From JAXMBN01 sp046349875 (lineage in GTDB: Bacteria > Planctomycetota > Planctomycetia > Pirellulales > Pirellulaceae): a stretch of 64,000 bases of DNA. Shown piece by piece: positions 52,861 to 62,528 of the stretch; the first letter of the stretch is position 1, and every line of letters begins with the position of its first letter. The notes below the pieces were generated by a model that worked only from the letters and a program-made list of their open reading frames with translations, was not told where the DNA came from and ran no database searches. The translations under genes and the position numbers were made by a program. Location: assembly GCA_046349875.1 (NCBI GenBank), contig JAXMBN010000015.1:1-64000 (forward strand). Direction: 5' to 3'.

Positions 52861-55015
52861 TTGGCTAGGAGGAAGAACGTGGCGGTTGTGTCGCAAAGAA
52901 TTGCGTGAGACTCTGCGCGATCGCCGAACGATCGTGACATTGCTACTGATGCCGATCTTGGTCTATCCCTTGCTTAGCATGGTGATGCAAAGATTGTTAT
53001 TGGCTTCGGCATCGAAAAAGAACACTTCCTATATCGTGGCCGTCGAATCCGTTCAGGACGGCAATGTATTTCTCGATCTGGTCAAACAATCGCAGAGCCT
53101 TCTGCAATTGCGGCCGTATCAACCCATTCGCGTGCATCGCTTAAACGAACGTCCCAACTCGGATGGAACCGATGAGCCAAAAATAGTGGGCTCGGACGGA
53201 GATGTACCTCAATTCGACATCCGCGTCGTCGAAGGAGATGTCTCGACTTTACTGAGGGATGGTGTGATCGACCTGGCGATTAGTGTACGCCCCGTCGAAG
53301 AAGAGCCGAATGCAGTGATTCAGCCTTTTCGATTTCGCGTTCTCTATCGGCAAGGGGACCCGACGAGTGAACGGGCTGTTGCCAGGCTGCAGCAAATGAT
53401 GCAGCTCATCAATGATGTGACGCTTACCAATCGTTCCAAGGCTCGAAATCGCGAATATCGAGGTGCGATCGAGATGTTGGCCGATCCGATTCGAACGGCT
53501 AGCGATGGCCCTGGTGGGCTCGTGACGGTCATCCCCTTGGTATTGTTGCTCATGACGATTACAGGAGCCGTGTATCCTGCGATCGACCTGACGGCAGGGG
53601 AACGAGAACGAGGAACCATGGAGTCGCTTATCGCGTCTCCGGTACCGCGTTATTTGCTTCTGCTGAGCAAGTATGTGGCTGTGGTGACGGTAGCCGTTTT
53701 GACGGCGGTCGCCAATCTTTCAGCGATGTGGGTTACCTTGACGGTGACAGGTGTAGGCCAAGCTGTGTTCGGCAAAGATGGTCTTACATTGCTGACGATG
53801 CTCCAGATATTTCCCTTGCTATTGGTCTTTGCCTGCTTCTTTAGCGCGATCTTGTTAGCACTCTGTAGTTTTGCAAAGAGCTTCAAAGAAGCACAAGCGT
53901 ATCTCATTCCAGTGATGCTGATCTCTTTAGCTCCTGGGTTGTTCAGTTTGATGCCTGGGGTCAAGTTCACACCGTCATTGGCTATTGTACCCTTGGTCAA
54001 TATGGTCTTGTTGTCTCGCGATATTTTGACGCAATCGGCAGAAGTGGTTCCAGCATTTTCCGCCATCGTATCCACCTTGGTTTATGCGGCTGCCACACTA
54101 AGCATCGCTGCAAAGCTCTTTGGAGCCGACGCCACGCATCATGGTGGACAAGGACGATGGAGCGACCTGTGGACGCGCCCTGACCGCATGAGTGATTTTC
54201 CTGTCATCGGACAGTTGTGCACCTTCTTGGCGATGTTTTACCCAATCTACTTCGTGGCTACGAATCTACTGGCTCAGGTGGCCTCGTTCGATCTTTCGCA
54301 GCGATTGTGGATCAATGCACTGGTCACGATGTTCCTTTTTCTCGCGTTGCCTCTCCTATTCGCTTGGTATCGAAAGATCCGCCTGAAGTCTACGTTTCGA
54401 TTAGGTTGGGGCGAGTCCAATACACTTCTTGTTTTGATTGGCGTTGTTTGCTTGGGCGCTCGCTTTGGATGGTCGCGCATCGAGACCTTCATCGTCAGCC
54501 TTCAGTTGCAACTCTCTTCGTTAAGCGATGAACAGATAGCCCTTGCCAAGAAGGCCAAGGAGGAATTGGTTCAGTTACCGTTGTGGATGGTGCTGATGAC
54601 GTCAGCCATCTTGCCCGCCATCGCCGAAGAGTTCTTCTTTCGCGGCTTCGTGATTTCGAGTCTGTCGCGGATGTCACTTCGTCGTCAAATCTTGCTTTCT
54701 GGAATTCTGTTCGGTGCCTTCCATGTGATCTCAGGAAACTCTCTAGCAATCGAGCGTTTTCTTCCCACCACGATTCTAGGAATTGCTCTGGGTGCCATGG
54801 CGGTGCAAACGCGTTCCTTATGGCCCGGCATCCTGTTGCACGCGTTGCACAATGGACTAATGTTTTCTTTGGCCTTCTATCAAGAGGCGCTTGTTGAGCG
54901 TGGATGGGGCGTCGCCGAAGAACAACATTTGCCTTGGACGTGGTTGGTTACCGGTGGCCTCCTTTTAGCGAGCGGGACCACCGCGATTGTTCTGTCGCGA
55001 CGTCGAAAGGATTAA
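52850..55015 (+). CDS. ABC-2 permease (NatB-like) fused to a CPBP intramembrane metalloprotease
   Basis: A 721-residue membrane protein of two parts. Residues 1-430 are an ABC-2/NatB-type permease: KELRETLRDRRTIVTLLLMP helix, a long extracytoplasmic domain, then PAIDLTAGERERGTMESLIASPVPRYLL (about 235-265) and several membrane helices. Residues about 450-721 have further helices and the CPBP (CAAX-protease/bacteriocin-processing) motifs: AEEFFFRGF (near 593), FGAFHVISGN and HALHNGLMF, giving the two Glu, Arg, two His and Asn of the active site. Such fusions are known from planctomycetes and other phyla; the likely role is export combined with membrane proteolysis of a peptide substrate, but no substrate gene is visible nearby. 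Confidence 0.9.
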   Translation: MERDWLGGRTWRLCRKELRETLRDRRTIVTLLLMPILVYPLLSMVMQRLLLASASKKNTSYIVAVESVQDGNVFLDLVKQSQSLLQLRPYQPIRVHRLNERPNSDGTDEPKIVGSDGDVPQFDIRVVEGDVSTLLRDGVIDLAISVRPVEEEPNAVIQPFRFRVLYRQGDPTSERAVARLQQMMQLINDVTLTNRSKARNREYRGAIEMLADPIRTASDGPGGLVTVIPLVLLLMTITGAVYPAIDLTAGERERGTMESLIASPVPRYLLLLSKYVAVVTVAVLTAVANLSAMWVTLTVTGVGQAVFGKDGLTLLTMLQIFPLLLVFACFFSAILLALCSFAKSFKEAQAYLIPVMLISLAPGLFSLMPGVKFTPSLAIVPLVNMVLLSRDILTQSAEVVPAFSAIVSTLVYAAATLSIAAKLFGADATHHGGQGRWSDLWTRPDRMSDFPVIGQLCTFLAMFYPIYFVATNLLAQVASFDLSQRLWINALVTMFLFLALPLLFAWYRKIRLKSTFRLGWGESNTLLVLIGVVCLGARFGWSRIETFIVSLQLQLSSLSDEQIALAKKAKEELVQLPLWMVLMTSAILPAIAEEFFFRGFVISSLSRMSLRRQILLSGILFGAFHVISGNSLAIERFLPTTILGIALGAMAVQTRSLWPGILLHALHNGLMFSLAFYQEALVERGWGVAEEQHLPWTWLVTGGLLLASGTTAIVLSRRRKD

Positions 55016-57105
55016 GGTTGGTGGACGCGGGCCCATTCCAAACCAGGGCGTTCCACGCGGAATTGAATCACGCGGCGATGTTGAACCTCTGTGACGTACA
55101 CGGTTTTGCCATCGAGGCCACCAAAACACAGATTGGATGGCATCGATCCCAATACATCGATCTCGCGTAGGATGTCTCCCCAAGGAGTCATCTTAACGAC
55201 TGTTCCTTTGCCGTGTCGCGTGATGTAGAGATTGCCATCGATGTCGCATCGCATTCCATCTAGGCTGTGATCGGCAAACTGATGTACGAGCGTCTTGTTG
55301 GAAAGCTGCTTTTGCGAATCGATATCGAATGACCAGACGCGTTTCTGCACCGATTCATTGACAAACAGTTTCTTTCCATCGGGGCTGAGTTCGATACCAT
55401 TGACCGTTCCTTGATCCATGGCCAATCGATGTGTTTTGCCGTTGCGATCGATGCGCCAGATTTGGCCTGACCCTTTCTTCCAATCGGGGTCACTTGCATA
55501 GAGCGTGCCTTCACGATCGATGGCCAAATCGTTCGGCTGATGCATGCGAGGTTCGTGGACGAAAAGGGTTCGCTTCTTGGATTGAACGTCAAGAATATGG
55601 ATGTTGTGGCCGGTATAGTCTGCGACGAAAAGCGAACCATCGCGAAGATATCGCAGTCCGTTCGCGACGCTTCCTTCAGGTAGTTCGACCCACAGTTCTT
55701 CCTTACCTTGCGGAGATACTTTACCGATCGTTCCTTGTTTTTGAAAATTGACGGCATAGAGATTCCCTTCCGTATCGCAGGCAGGGCCTTCGATTCCTTC
55801 CGTAAATCCATTCTCGGAGGTCCAAGGTTGCGGTTGATAATACGATTCACCACGCAGTCGCCATACCAACTCATGGACTTTACTGACGATCCGTTCTTCA
55901 AGATTGGGTTTCCATGGGCGGCTCTGGGCTTCATAGCCTCCTTCGAGAAGAACACGTCGACTGGGAATATAGCCATCGTAGAGATTCGAATATCCTGCGA
56001 TCCAAGGAATCGCTCGATCGCGTTCGGCCAATTCGCGTTTGAGGCGAAGTGCATAGTCGATGGTGGTTTCACTTCCCAAGGCTACCCATTGAAGATCATC
56101 TCCAAAGCGAACAGCTTGGACTAAGTAGTTTTTGTCTGGACGACCATCGGCATATTCCAAGGGGACCGTTTCGATAATCGATGTAAGGAGTCCATCGATC
56201 TTGTGTCGGTGGCGGGTTGGTTTCTGGCCTATTTCGATGGCTGCGTCAACCGCATCGGCAAGACTCCTACCATGGCTTTGCACATGTTGAACTTCGCGAC
56301 GTGGGTAAGGGTTTTGATCGCCACCGCATCCCATCAAAAACATCGCCGTGCAGCCCTCATGCCCTTCTTCCAAATACTGTTGGGCATAGCCGGCGTAGTC
56401 ACCATTCCATTTCAGATAACTCAACGTGGTATTATGACAGGCGTACCCGAAAATAAGACCTTTGAGCTCACCGGAAAGCGATTCGACCACCAACACAGGA
56501 ACATCATGATCGACTGGCCCATCGGGCATGGGATGATTGAGATATCCCTTCTCGGATGGCGTACGTCGATTCATGGCAAAGCCACATCGCGCATGACAGT
56601 AGGTGAGTTGTGCAGGAGTTAGACTTTGGTGAGCTTGTTGAATCACCTCTTCGATGCGTTCGATGACCCATCGTCGATAGTCGCTTGCCTCTTCGGTTGC
56701 ATAAGCTGGTCCGCAGTGCGTGTGCGAAGCATTGATCACTAAGCGTTCGGGAGGAATCTTGAGGTTTTCTTGGACGTGTTTGGCAACTTCGTTGCGAACT
56801 TCTTCCAATACACCGATCAAATCCAATGTTACCAAAACGATTTGTGTTCCTTTCGCATCTTCAACGACGAGGGCTTTGGCGAAGAGGTCGGTATCGGTCC
56901 CTTCCGCTGGTTCTTTGCGAGCGGCGTAACCCGCCATCGGCATCCGACGATCGGGCGTGATTTTGATCTTGGCGAGTCCGGCTTTCCAGGATGGTTGAAT
57001 CCCGTCCATGGCTTTGGGTTCGTTGGCCCGTAATGCCGATGCGGATAGCATTGCGAGTGGAGAGAGCAAAAGACAAACCGCGATGCAACGAAATGACGGG
57101 ACCAT
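55012..57105 (-). CDS. secreted neutral-ceramidase-like domain fused to SMP-30/gluconolactonase-like beta-propeller
   Basis: A 697-residue protein from the ATG at 57105 (AAGGTGAGG upstream), with a signal peptide (RCIAVCLLLSPLAMLSASALRA). The N-terminal half has the neutral/alkaline ceramidase N-domain pattern: GLAKIKITPDRRMPMAGYA, VLVTLDLIGVLEEV, LVINASHTHCGPAY (zinc histidines) and FGYACHNTTL. In planctomycetes such domains are often called ceramidase-like but the substrate is untested. The C-terminal half (about 440-697) is a six-blade SMP-30-like propeller: EGPACDTEGNLYAVNFQ, NGLRYLRDGSLFVADYTG, QPNDLAIDREGTLYASD, GLDGKTVYVTEV. It is convergent with the fused permease gene (stops overlap) and follows the LOG gene by 10 bp. 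Confidence 0.9.
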   Translation of the reverse strand: MVPSFRCIAVCLLLSPLAMLSASALRANEPKAMDGIQPSWKAGLAKIKITPDRRMPMAGYAARKEPAEGTDTDLFAKALVVEDAKGTQIVLVTLDLIGVLEEVRNEVAKHVQENLKIPPERLVINASHTHCGPAYATEEASDYRRWVIERIEEVIQQAHQSLTPAQLTYCHARCGFAMNRRTPSEKGYLNHPMPDGPVDHDVPVLVVESLSGELKGLIFGYACHNTTLSYLKWNGDYAGYAQQYLEEGHEGCTAMFLMGCGGDQNPYPRREVQHVQSHGRSLADAVDAAIEIGQKPTRHRHKIDGLLTSIIETVPLEYADGRPDKNYLVQAVRFGDDLQWVALGSETTIDYALRLKRELAERDRAIPWIAGYSNLYDGYIPSRRVLLEGGYEAQSRPWKPNLEERIVSKVHELVWRLRGESYYQPQPWTSENGFTEGIEGPACDTEGNLYAVNFQKQGTIGKVSPQGKEELWVELPEGSVANGLRYLRDGSLFVADYTGHNIHILDVQSKKRTLFVHEPRMHQPNDLAIDREGTLYASDPDWKKGSGQIWRIDRNGKTHRLAMDQGTVNGIELSPDGKKLFVNESVQKRVWSFDIDSQKQLSNKTLVHQFADHSLDGMRCDIDGNLYITRHGKGTVVKMTPWGDILREIDVLGSMPSNLCFGGLDGKTVYVTEVQHRRVIQFRVERPGLEWARVHQP

Positions 57106-57115
57106 AGGCCTCACC

Positions 57116-57712
57116 TTATGCGTGTCGAAGAGGTTGCTCGCGAAGCCAATGGACGGCTTCTTCTGCACCTGACACCACTTTCCAGAAGGAATCTTGACGA
57201 ACAGGAATGAATCGTTGTGCAATGGCGTGATCCATCAAGTGCAGCAACGGGGCGTAATAGTCGTGTTGGTTGACGACAAGGATCGGTTCGGTATAGATCC
57301 CGAGGCGTTTGAGAGTCACCGTTTCCATCAACTCTTCAAAGGTTCCATTTCCACCCGGCAATGCGATGCATGCAGCGCTCGATTCGAGCATCAAGTGTTT
57401 TCTCGTTCGCATATCTTCGACGATACGGAGCTCTTCGAGTCGATCGTGAGCCCATTCGCGTTCGACCATGAATTGAGGAATCACCCCAACGATTCGGCCT
57501 TTGCGATGAAGGACACCTTCCGCTAGGGCTCCCATCGATCCACTACCACCTCCGCCGTAAACGACGATGGCCCCCGCGATCGCTAATTGTTCGCCCAATC
57601 GAAATGCTTCTTCGAGATAGGTGGATTGGCAATGCGAGGTCGAGCCGCAGTAGACGCAGATTCGTTTGTCTTGGAGATTGGTTGGAAATTGATTCACGTT
57701 GGTAATGACCAT
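57116..57712 (-). CDS. LOG family protein (cytokinin riboside 5'-monophosphate phosphoribohydrolase-like)
   Basis: A 198-residue protein of the LOG/TIGR00730 family, which hydrolyses N-glycosidic bonds of nucleoside monophosphates. The nucleotide-binding fold and motifs are visible: RICVYCGSTSHCQSTYLEEA at the start, VYGGGGSGSMGALAEGVL, the LESSAACIALPGGNGTFEEL motif (PGGxGTxxE), and ILVVNQHDYYAPLL. The conserved Arg and Glu of the catalytic site lie in the motif region MRTRKHLMLE and PGGNGTFEE. It is on the minus strand 10 bp upstream of the ceramidase-like gene; the cause of the linkage is not clear. Confidence 0.93.
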   Translation of the reverse strand: MVITNVNQFPTNLQDKRICVYCGSTSHCQSTYLEEAFRLGEQLAIAGAIVVYGGGGSGSMGALAEGVLHRKGRIVGVIPQFMVEREWAHDRLEELRIVEDMRTRKHLMLESSAACIALPGGNGTFEELMETVTLKRLGIYTEPILVVNQHDYYAPLLHLMDHAIAQRFIPVRQDSFWKVVSGAEEAVHWLREQPLRHA

Positions 57713-57727
57713 GTTGGAAAGGAATGG

Positions 57728-59197
57728 TCATCCCGAGCAAATTTCGTGGATGACGCGGCTTGGTTCAACCCCAACCAATCGAAAATCAAGTCCTTGATAA
57801 CGGTAGGTAAATCGCGAGGGATCGATGCCGAGCAGATGAAGGATGGTGGCGTGAAGGTCTCGCACATGAACTGGATTTTCAACGACATTGTAGCTGAAGT
57901 CGTCGGTGGCTCCATAGGTTAGTCCAGCACGCATTCCTCCTCCTGCCATCCACATCGTAAAGCAACGAGGATGATGATCGCGTCCTGCTTCCGGACTATC
58001 CCATTGTCCTTGACCGGCCACGCTTCGTCCAAACTCACCTCCCCAAAGTACCAGCGTGTCATCTAGAAGCCCTCGGCGTTTTAGGTCGAGTATCAAAGCA
58101 GCGCTCGGTTGATCGGTATCGCGACAACGGGCCGTACACCAAGAGGTCAAGCGACTGTGATGGTCCCAGTCCGGATGAAACAATTGAACAAAACGAACAC
58201 CCCGTTCGATCAAACGCCTCGCCATGATGCAGTTGGAAGCGTAGCTACCAGGGCGACGCGAATCGGGTCCGTAGAGTTGAAACGTTTCTTCGGTCTCATC
58301 GCTGAGATCGGTCAATTCAGGGACGCTGGTCTGCATTCGAAAGGCCATCTCGTATTGCTGAATACGAGTCGCAATCTCTGGATCCCCAGTGACATCCTTT
58401 CGAAGTTCGTTGAGTTCCGAGACCCCTTCCAGCATTTGGGCGCGAAGGTCTCGTGGAAGTCCATCGGGATCGCGAAGGTATAATACGGGATCTTTCGAGT
58501 TGCGAAGCTTGACCCCTTGGTAACGCGATGGAAGAAAGCCGCTTCCCCAATAATGATCGTACAAAGGTTGGTCACTGGGACGCTGCATCTTGGAGAGAAG
58601 CACGAGGTAGTCGGGAAGGTCTCGATTGACGCTGCCCAGTCCATAGCTCACCCAGGCTCCGAGGCTTGGTCGTCCCGGAATTTGATGCCCCGTCAAGAAT
58701 TTGGTCATGGCGGGCGCATGATTGATCTCCTCGGTATACATCGATTTCACGAAGCAAACATCATCTGCGATCTTGCTTAGATAGGGTAACCACTCGCCGA
58801 TTGTTGCTCCGCTTTGACCGCACCGCTGAAATTTCGTTGCAGCAGGTTTGATAAGTTGCTTTTGATTGGAAGTCATCGTCGTGACGCGTTGTCCCTGTCG
58901 GACCGAATCAGGAAGCTCCGTGCCCGCCAGTTTGAAGAGATTAGGTTTCTCATCAAATAGCTCGATCTGAGAAGGGCCGCCCGATTGCGTTAGGAAGATG
59001 ATGTTCTTGGCTTTCGGTGTCCAATTCGGAAGACTTGGTAAGCCAATCGAAGTATCGTTCTGGGGAGAGTATTGATTTCCTGAACATTCGCTTTCGAGGA
59101 GCGAAGCGAGCGCGATGGAGCCCAATGGCACATTCACGCATTGATGCAGAAAGCACCGCCGCGCTATCGACTGAAGAAAGGAGTCTTGATTACTCAT
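57728..59197 (-). CDS. DUF1501 domain-containing protein
   Basis: A 489-residue DUF1501 protein, a family of secreted planctomycete/verrucomicrobial proteins with a sulfatase/alkaline-phosphatase-like fold. It has a Tat-like or cysteine-containing N-terminus (ARRCFLHQCVNVPLGSIALASLLES), then KNIIFLTQSGGPSQIELFDEKP, SMYTEEINHAPAMTKFLTG, FHPDWDHHSRLTSWC and TLVLWGGEFGRSVAGQGQW with the family's C-terminal GRDHHPRCFTMWMAGGGMR. Genes of this family always accompany PSD1/DUF1553 cytochrome genes, as here: it starts 8 bp inside the end of that gene. The pair is thought to act together outside the cytoplasm, but the substrate is unknown. Confidence 0.95.
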   Translation of the reverse strand: MSNQDSFLQSIARRCFLHQCVNVPLGSIALASLLESECSGNQYSPQNDTSIGLPSLPNWTPKAKNIIFLTQSGGPSQIELFDEKPNLFKLAGTELPDSVRQGQRVTTMTSNQKQLIKPAATKFQRCGQSGATIGEWLPYLSKIADDVCFVKSMYTEEINHAPAMTKFLTGHQIPGRPSLGAWVSYGLGSVNRDLPDYLVLLSKMQRPSDQPLYDHYWGSGFLPSRYQGVKLRNSKDPVLYLRDPDGLPRDLRAQMLEGVSELNELRKDVTGDPEIATRIQQYEMAFRMQTSVPELTDLSDETEETFQLYGPDSRRPGSYASNCIMARRLIERGVRFVQLFHPDWDHHSRLTSWCTARCRDTDQPSAALILDLKRRGLLDDTLVLWGGEFGRSVAGQGQWDSPEAGRDHHPRCFTMWMAGGGMRAGLTYGATDDFSYNVVENPVHVRDLHATILHLLGIDPSRFTYRYQGLDFRLVGVEPSRVIHEICSG

Positions 59198-62100
59198 GCG
59201 TCATCGCCTCGTCCAAGTTGAGAAGCATGCTGGCAACGACCATGGCAGCGGCGTAACGTTCGATCGCTCTCTCTGGAGGTGCTGTTTGCGGTAGCGGATA
59301 CTGCCCAATCGAAAGCCACTCCTTGGCTGCCGATGGTTGGTTTCGATAGGTAGTGAGAGCGACTTGAAAACGCTTTCGGAACTCTTGCAATTCGATGCGC
59401 GTGGGATCGCGATGGAGAACACGACGGACCATCCACGAAATCATTGGTTCGTCCTCTGCGTTCGCCGCAACCGCATCGACGGCCAGATGTTTCGATGCTT
59501 CGAGATAGGTTGTGTCGTTCCAAAGGGTTAGAGCTTGAAGGGGAGTATTGGTGCGAGCTTGACGGACTTCGCAGGTCCGTCGCTGGGCGCTATCAAAGAG
59601 AAACGTCGGCGCAATCGAGCGACGCCAAAAGGCATACAAGGTTCGGCGATATTGCAGCGCTCCCTCGCTGGCAATGTATTGGAAACGTCCCATGAAGAGT
59701 TCTTCCCAAACGCCATCGGGTTGGTAGGGACGTACGGGAGGTCCACCGATCTGCGCATAGAGCAAGCCTCCATGTGCAAGTGCGGCATCGCGGAGTATCC
59801 AGCTTGGCAAGCGAAAGCGAGCTCCCCTCGCTAACCAACGGTTTTCGGGATCGCTTTGCAATGCTTCGGAGGTGATGATGGACGATTGTTGATAGGTTTT
59901 GCTGGTCAGAATCAATCGCATGATATGACGAAGGTCCCAATCATGTTCCATCAATTCGACGGCTAACCAGTCCAGCAATTCGGGATGGGAGGGACGGTCC
60001 CCTTGAAGTCCGAAGTCCTCCTGCGTCCGAACCAAGCCTTGCCCGAACATCAATTGCCACAGATGGTTCACCATCACGCGAGCCGTCAGAGGATTGTCCC
60101 GCGATACGATCCACTCAGCCAGTCCAAGTCGGTTCTTGGGGAGCGACTCGGGCCAGGGGGCAATCGCTTCAGGAACATGGAGAGGGGCAGGTTCACCGTG
60201 TTTATCCCAAAGTCCTCGAACCAAAACAAATGTGTCGCGCGGAGTAGCACGTTCGCTGAGGACCATCACCGAAACCTTTTCTGCGGCTTTCTTCATCTCC
60301 TTCCATTGTTGTACGGCGCGATCATAAGCTCGCTTAGGACCTTGGTACGATTCATGGTTCTCCAAATATTGTTGAAACAACCTTTCACGAAGGGCCTCGG
60401 AGACGGACTCGTTCTTTTGTTTGGATTCCCACCAGGCTTCTAAGGGAGTCAAATCCAGTTTGCGAACCGCTTCCCCTGGCTCGCTACAAAGGCTCCACCG
60501 AAATCTTGCGATGTTGGCATCACCAAGCGTGGATCGGTGACGCATTTCAAGGATGAGTTCTTCATCTGTGTCGAGAGTTAACGGTTGGGTGAGTTCAAAC
60601 AGAGCTTGATGCGGTTCTGTTTGCGGAGCTCCTTTGGTGGTCCAGCCATTGCGAGGATCGTCATCGAGGGTATCGCGGATGTCACCGTAGTTTTCGTATT
60701 TCTTTTTGTCCGCCGAGTAGTCGGCGACTGCAGAGCGTACCGCAATATCGCGAAGGAGTGAGCTTCCTCTTTTCTGTACCTGGACCTTGACGTCGGTCAA
60801 AATGAACTCGCCGCTTGCACCACGCGATAGTGCTCCTTGTGGTGGCGGTGATGTAGGAAGGATTTCCAAGCGGAGGCCCGTGATCGGTGTGATACTCGGA
60901 CGACTGGTGATGCGATAGTCGTCTTGGTTCGGATTGGGGCCTGAGGCTTCGATGCAGCCGTCAAGTTGTTGGTGCAATCGGGTCCCTTCAATCGCCTCCA
61001 ATTGCACTGCCTGAATCGGCTGCCAACCCATCGTGGATCGGGGACGAGTTGAAAGTGTAGTTAACCAGTTTTCGAAGGGCGAGCGTGCTTCCTCGAGAGC
61101 TTTCTTGACGAGTGGTTCGCGAGCGTCCACCAACTCTTTGGCTTGCGTGATCGAACTGTCTGCCATCGAAGATTGATAGGCAAGAAAGGGTTTGGCACCA
61201 CTTCCTGCTTTGCCATCCTCATCGATACTATTGAAGAAGGCCGAGAGGCTGTAGTAATCCTTCTGCGAGATCGGATCGAACTTGTGAGAGTGGCATTGGC
61301 AGCATCCCAAGGTAAGGCCTAGCCATACAGTACCCACTGTGTTCACGCGATCGATCACGTAGTCGACCCGCGATTCTTCTGGGTCTCGTCCACCTTCTCC
61401 ATTGGTCATGTGATTGCGATGGAAGCACGTCGCAAGTTTCTGATCGTCGGTTGCGTTGGGAAGCAAGTCCCCAGCAAATTGCTTGCGAGTGAATTGATCG
61501 AAAGGCATATTATTTTGAAAGGCCTTGATCACCCAATCGCGCCATGGCCAGTTCTCGCGAGTAGCATCGGCCTGAAAGCCATCCGTATCAGCGTAGCGGG
61601 CGAGATCAAGCCACCACATGGCCATGCGCTCGGCATGATGCGGTGACGCCAACATGGTTTCGATAAGTCGTGACCAATCGCGAGGATGTTTTCCGGGAAC
61701 AAGTCCATGCGCCGAAGGTGGTAAGCCAGTAACATCCAACGCTATGCGGCGTTCCAAGGTGGACGCATCTGCTTGAGGCGAGAGGGCTCGGCCGAGTTGT
61801 TGAAGTCGATGAACGACAAAGGCATCGATCGGATTGGATTCACCAACGTCAGGAAGCGACGCTTTTTGAGGACGTTCCAAGGCCCAGTGTTTACCCCATG
61901 GAGCTCCGACTTCGATCCAACGTCGTAGCGTCGCGATTTGACGTTCTGTGAGGGGTTTCTTGTGGGACGAAGGAGGTGGCATCCGTTCTGCCGTGTCCTG
62001 CGACTCGATGCGCATCAAGAACTCGCTGGAATGGGGATGCTCCAAGTCCAGTACGGGAAGTAGATGTTCGCGTTGATCCAGTCGAAGGGTAGTCGCATCT

Positions 62101-62279
62101 TGTTTCGCATCGGGACCATGACATGCAAAACAAGACTCGGAAAGAATAGGGAGGATGTCACGCGAGAACTGAGGTGGTTCGTCCGAAAACGATGCATTCG
62201 ATGTAGTACACAAACTCCAAATCATCCACACGGCGATTTTGGCGGTACCCAACTTCGATGGAACCGTGACCGAAGGCAT
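59190..62279 (-). CDS. PSD1 and planctomycete cytochrome c domain-containing protein (DUF1549/DUF1553)
   Basis: A protein of about 1,029 residues from the ATG at 62279; the frame is open to a GTG at 62318 with a poorer ribosome site. After a signal peptide (KIAVWMIWSLCTTSNASF) comes a cytochrome c domain with one haem motif in SESCFACHG, followed by DUF1549 (WWLDLARYADTDGFQADATR, DQFTRKQFAGDLLPN, LGCCQCHSHKFDPI with a further CxxCH) and a central carbohydrate-binding-like beta region (about 470-610). The C-terminal PSD1/DUF1553 domain shows NPLTARVMVNHLWQLMFGQG, SHPELLDWLAVELMEHDWDL and RRSIAPTFLFDSAQRRTCEV. It is translationally coupled to the DUF1501 gene. Such pairs are a planctomycete hallmark, probably in glycan breakdown. 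Confidence 0.95.
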   Translation of the reverse strand: MPSVTVPSKLGTAKIAVWMIWSLCTTSNASFSDEPPQFSRDILPILSESCFACHGPDAKQDATTLRLDQREHLLPVLDLEHPHSSEFLMRIESQDTAERMPPPSSHKKPLTERQIATLRRWIEVGAPWGKHWALERPQKASLPDVGESNPIDAFVVHRLQQLGRALSPQADASTLERRIALDVTGLPPSAHGLVPGKHPRDWSRLIETMLASPHHAERMAMWWLDLARYADTDGFQADATRENWPWRDWVIKAFQNNMPFDQFTRKQFAGDLLPNATDDQKLATCFHRNHMTNGEGGRDPEESRVDYVIDRVNTVGTVWLGLTLGCCQCHSHKFDPISQKDYYSLSAFFNSIDEDGKAGSGAKPFLAYQSSMADSSITQAKELVDAREPLVKKALEEARSPFENWLTTLSTRPRSTMGWQPIQAVQLEAIEGTRLHQQLDGCIEASGPNPNQDDYRITSRPSITPITGLRLEILPTSPPPQGALSRGASGEFILTDVKVQVQKRGSSLLRDIAVRSAVADYSADKKKYENYGDIRDTLDDDPRNGWTTKGAPQTEPHQALFELTQPLTLDTDEELILEMRHRSTLGDANIARFRWSLCSEPGEAVRKLDLTPLEAWWESKQKNESVSEALRERLFQQYLENHESYQGPKRAYDRAVQQWKEMKKAAEKVSVMVLSERATPRDTFVLVRGLWDKHGEPAPLHVPEAIAPWPESLPKNRLGLAEWIVSRDNPLTARVMVNHLWQLMFGQGLVRTQEDFGLQGDRPSHPELLDWLAVELMEHDWDLRHIMRLILTSKTYQQSSIITSEALQSDPENRWLARGARFRLPSWILRDAALAHGGLLYAQIGGPPVRPYQPDGVWEELFMGRFQYIASEGALQYRRTLYAFWRRSIAPTFLFDSAQRRTCEVRQARTNTPLQALTLWNDTTYLEASKHLAVDAVAANAEDEPMISWMVRRVLHRDPTRIELQEFRKRFQVALTTYRNQPSAAKEWLSIGQYPLPQTAPPERAIERYAAAMVVASMLLNLDEAMTHE

Positions 62280-62528
62280 AGGACATTTCCAAGGCAGGGA
62301 ATAGAAGGCGGGATCCACGTCCGAGGGACAGGCGGAATTCTCTTAGCATACTCTTGCGAGCCCACCGTGTCTCGTCCGCAACGGGCGCTCATTGCCATCG
62401 CTGGGCTTTTCACACCATGGAGAGTGTTTTCAAGGAAATGCTCTGGGGGGCGTCGTCTACTTAGCCTTGGTTGTGAAGTGCACTAAGAATGGGATATCCT
62501 AAAGCAAAATGCCAGTGGACGAGAATGT

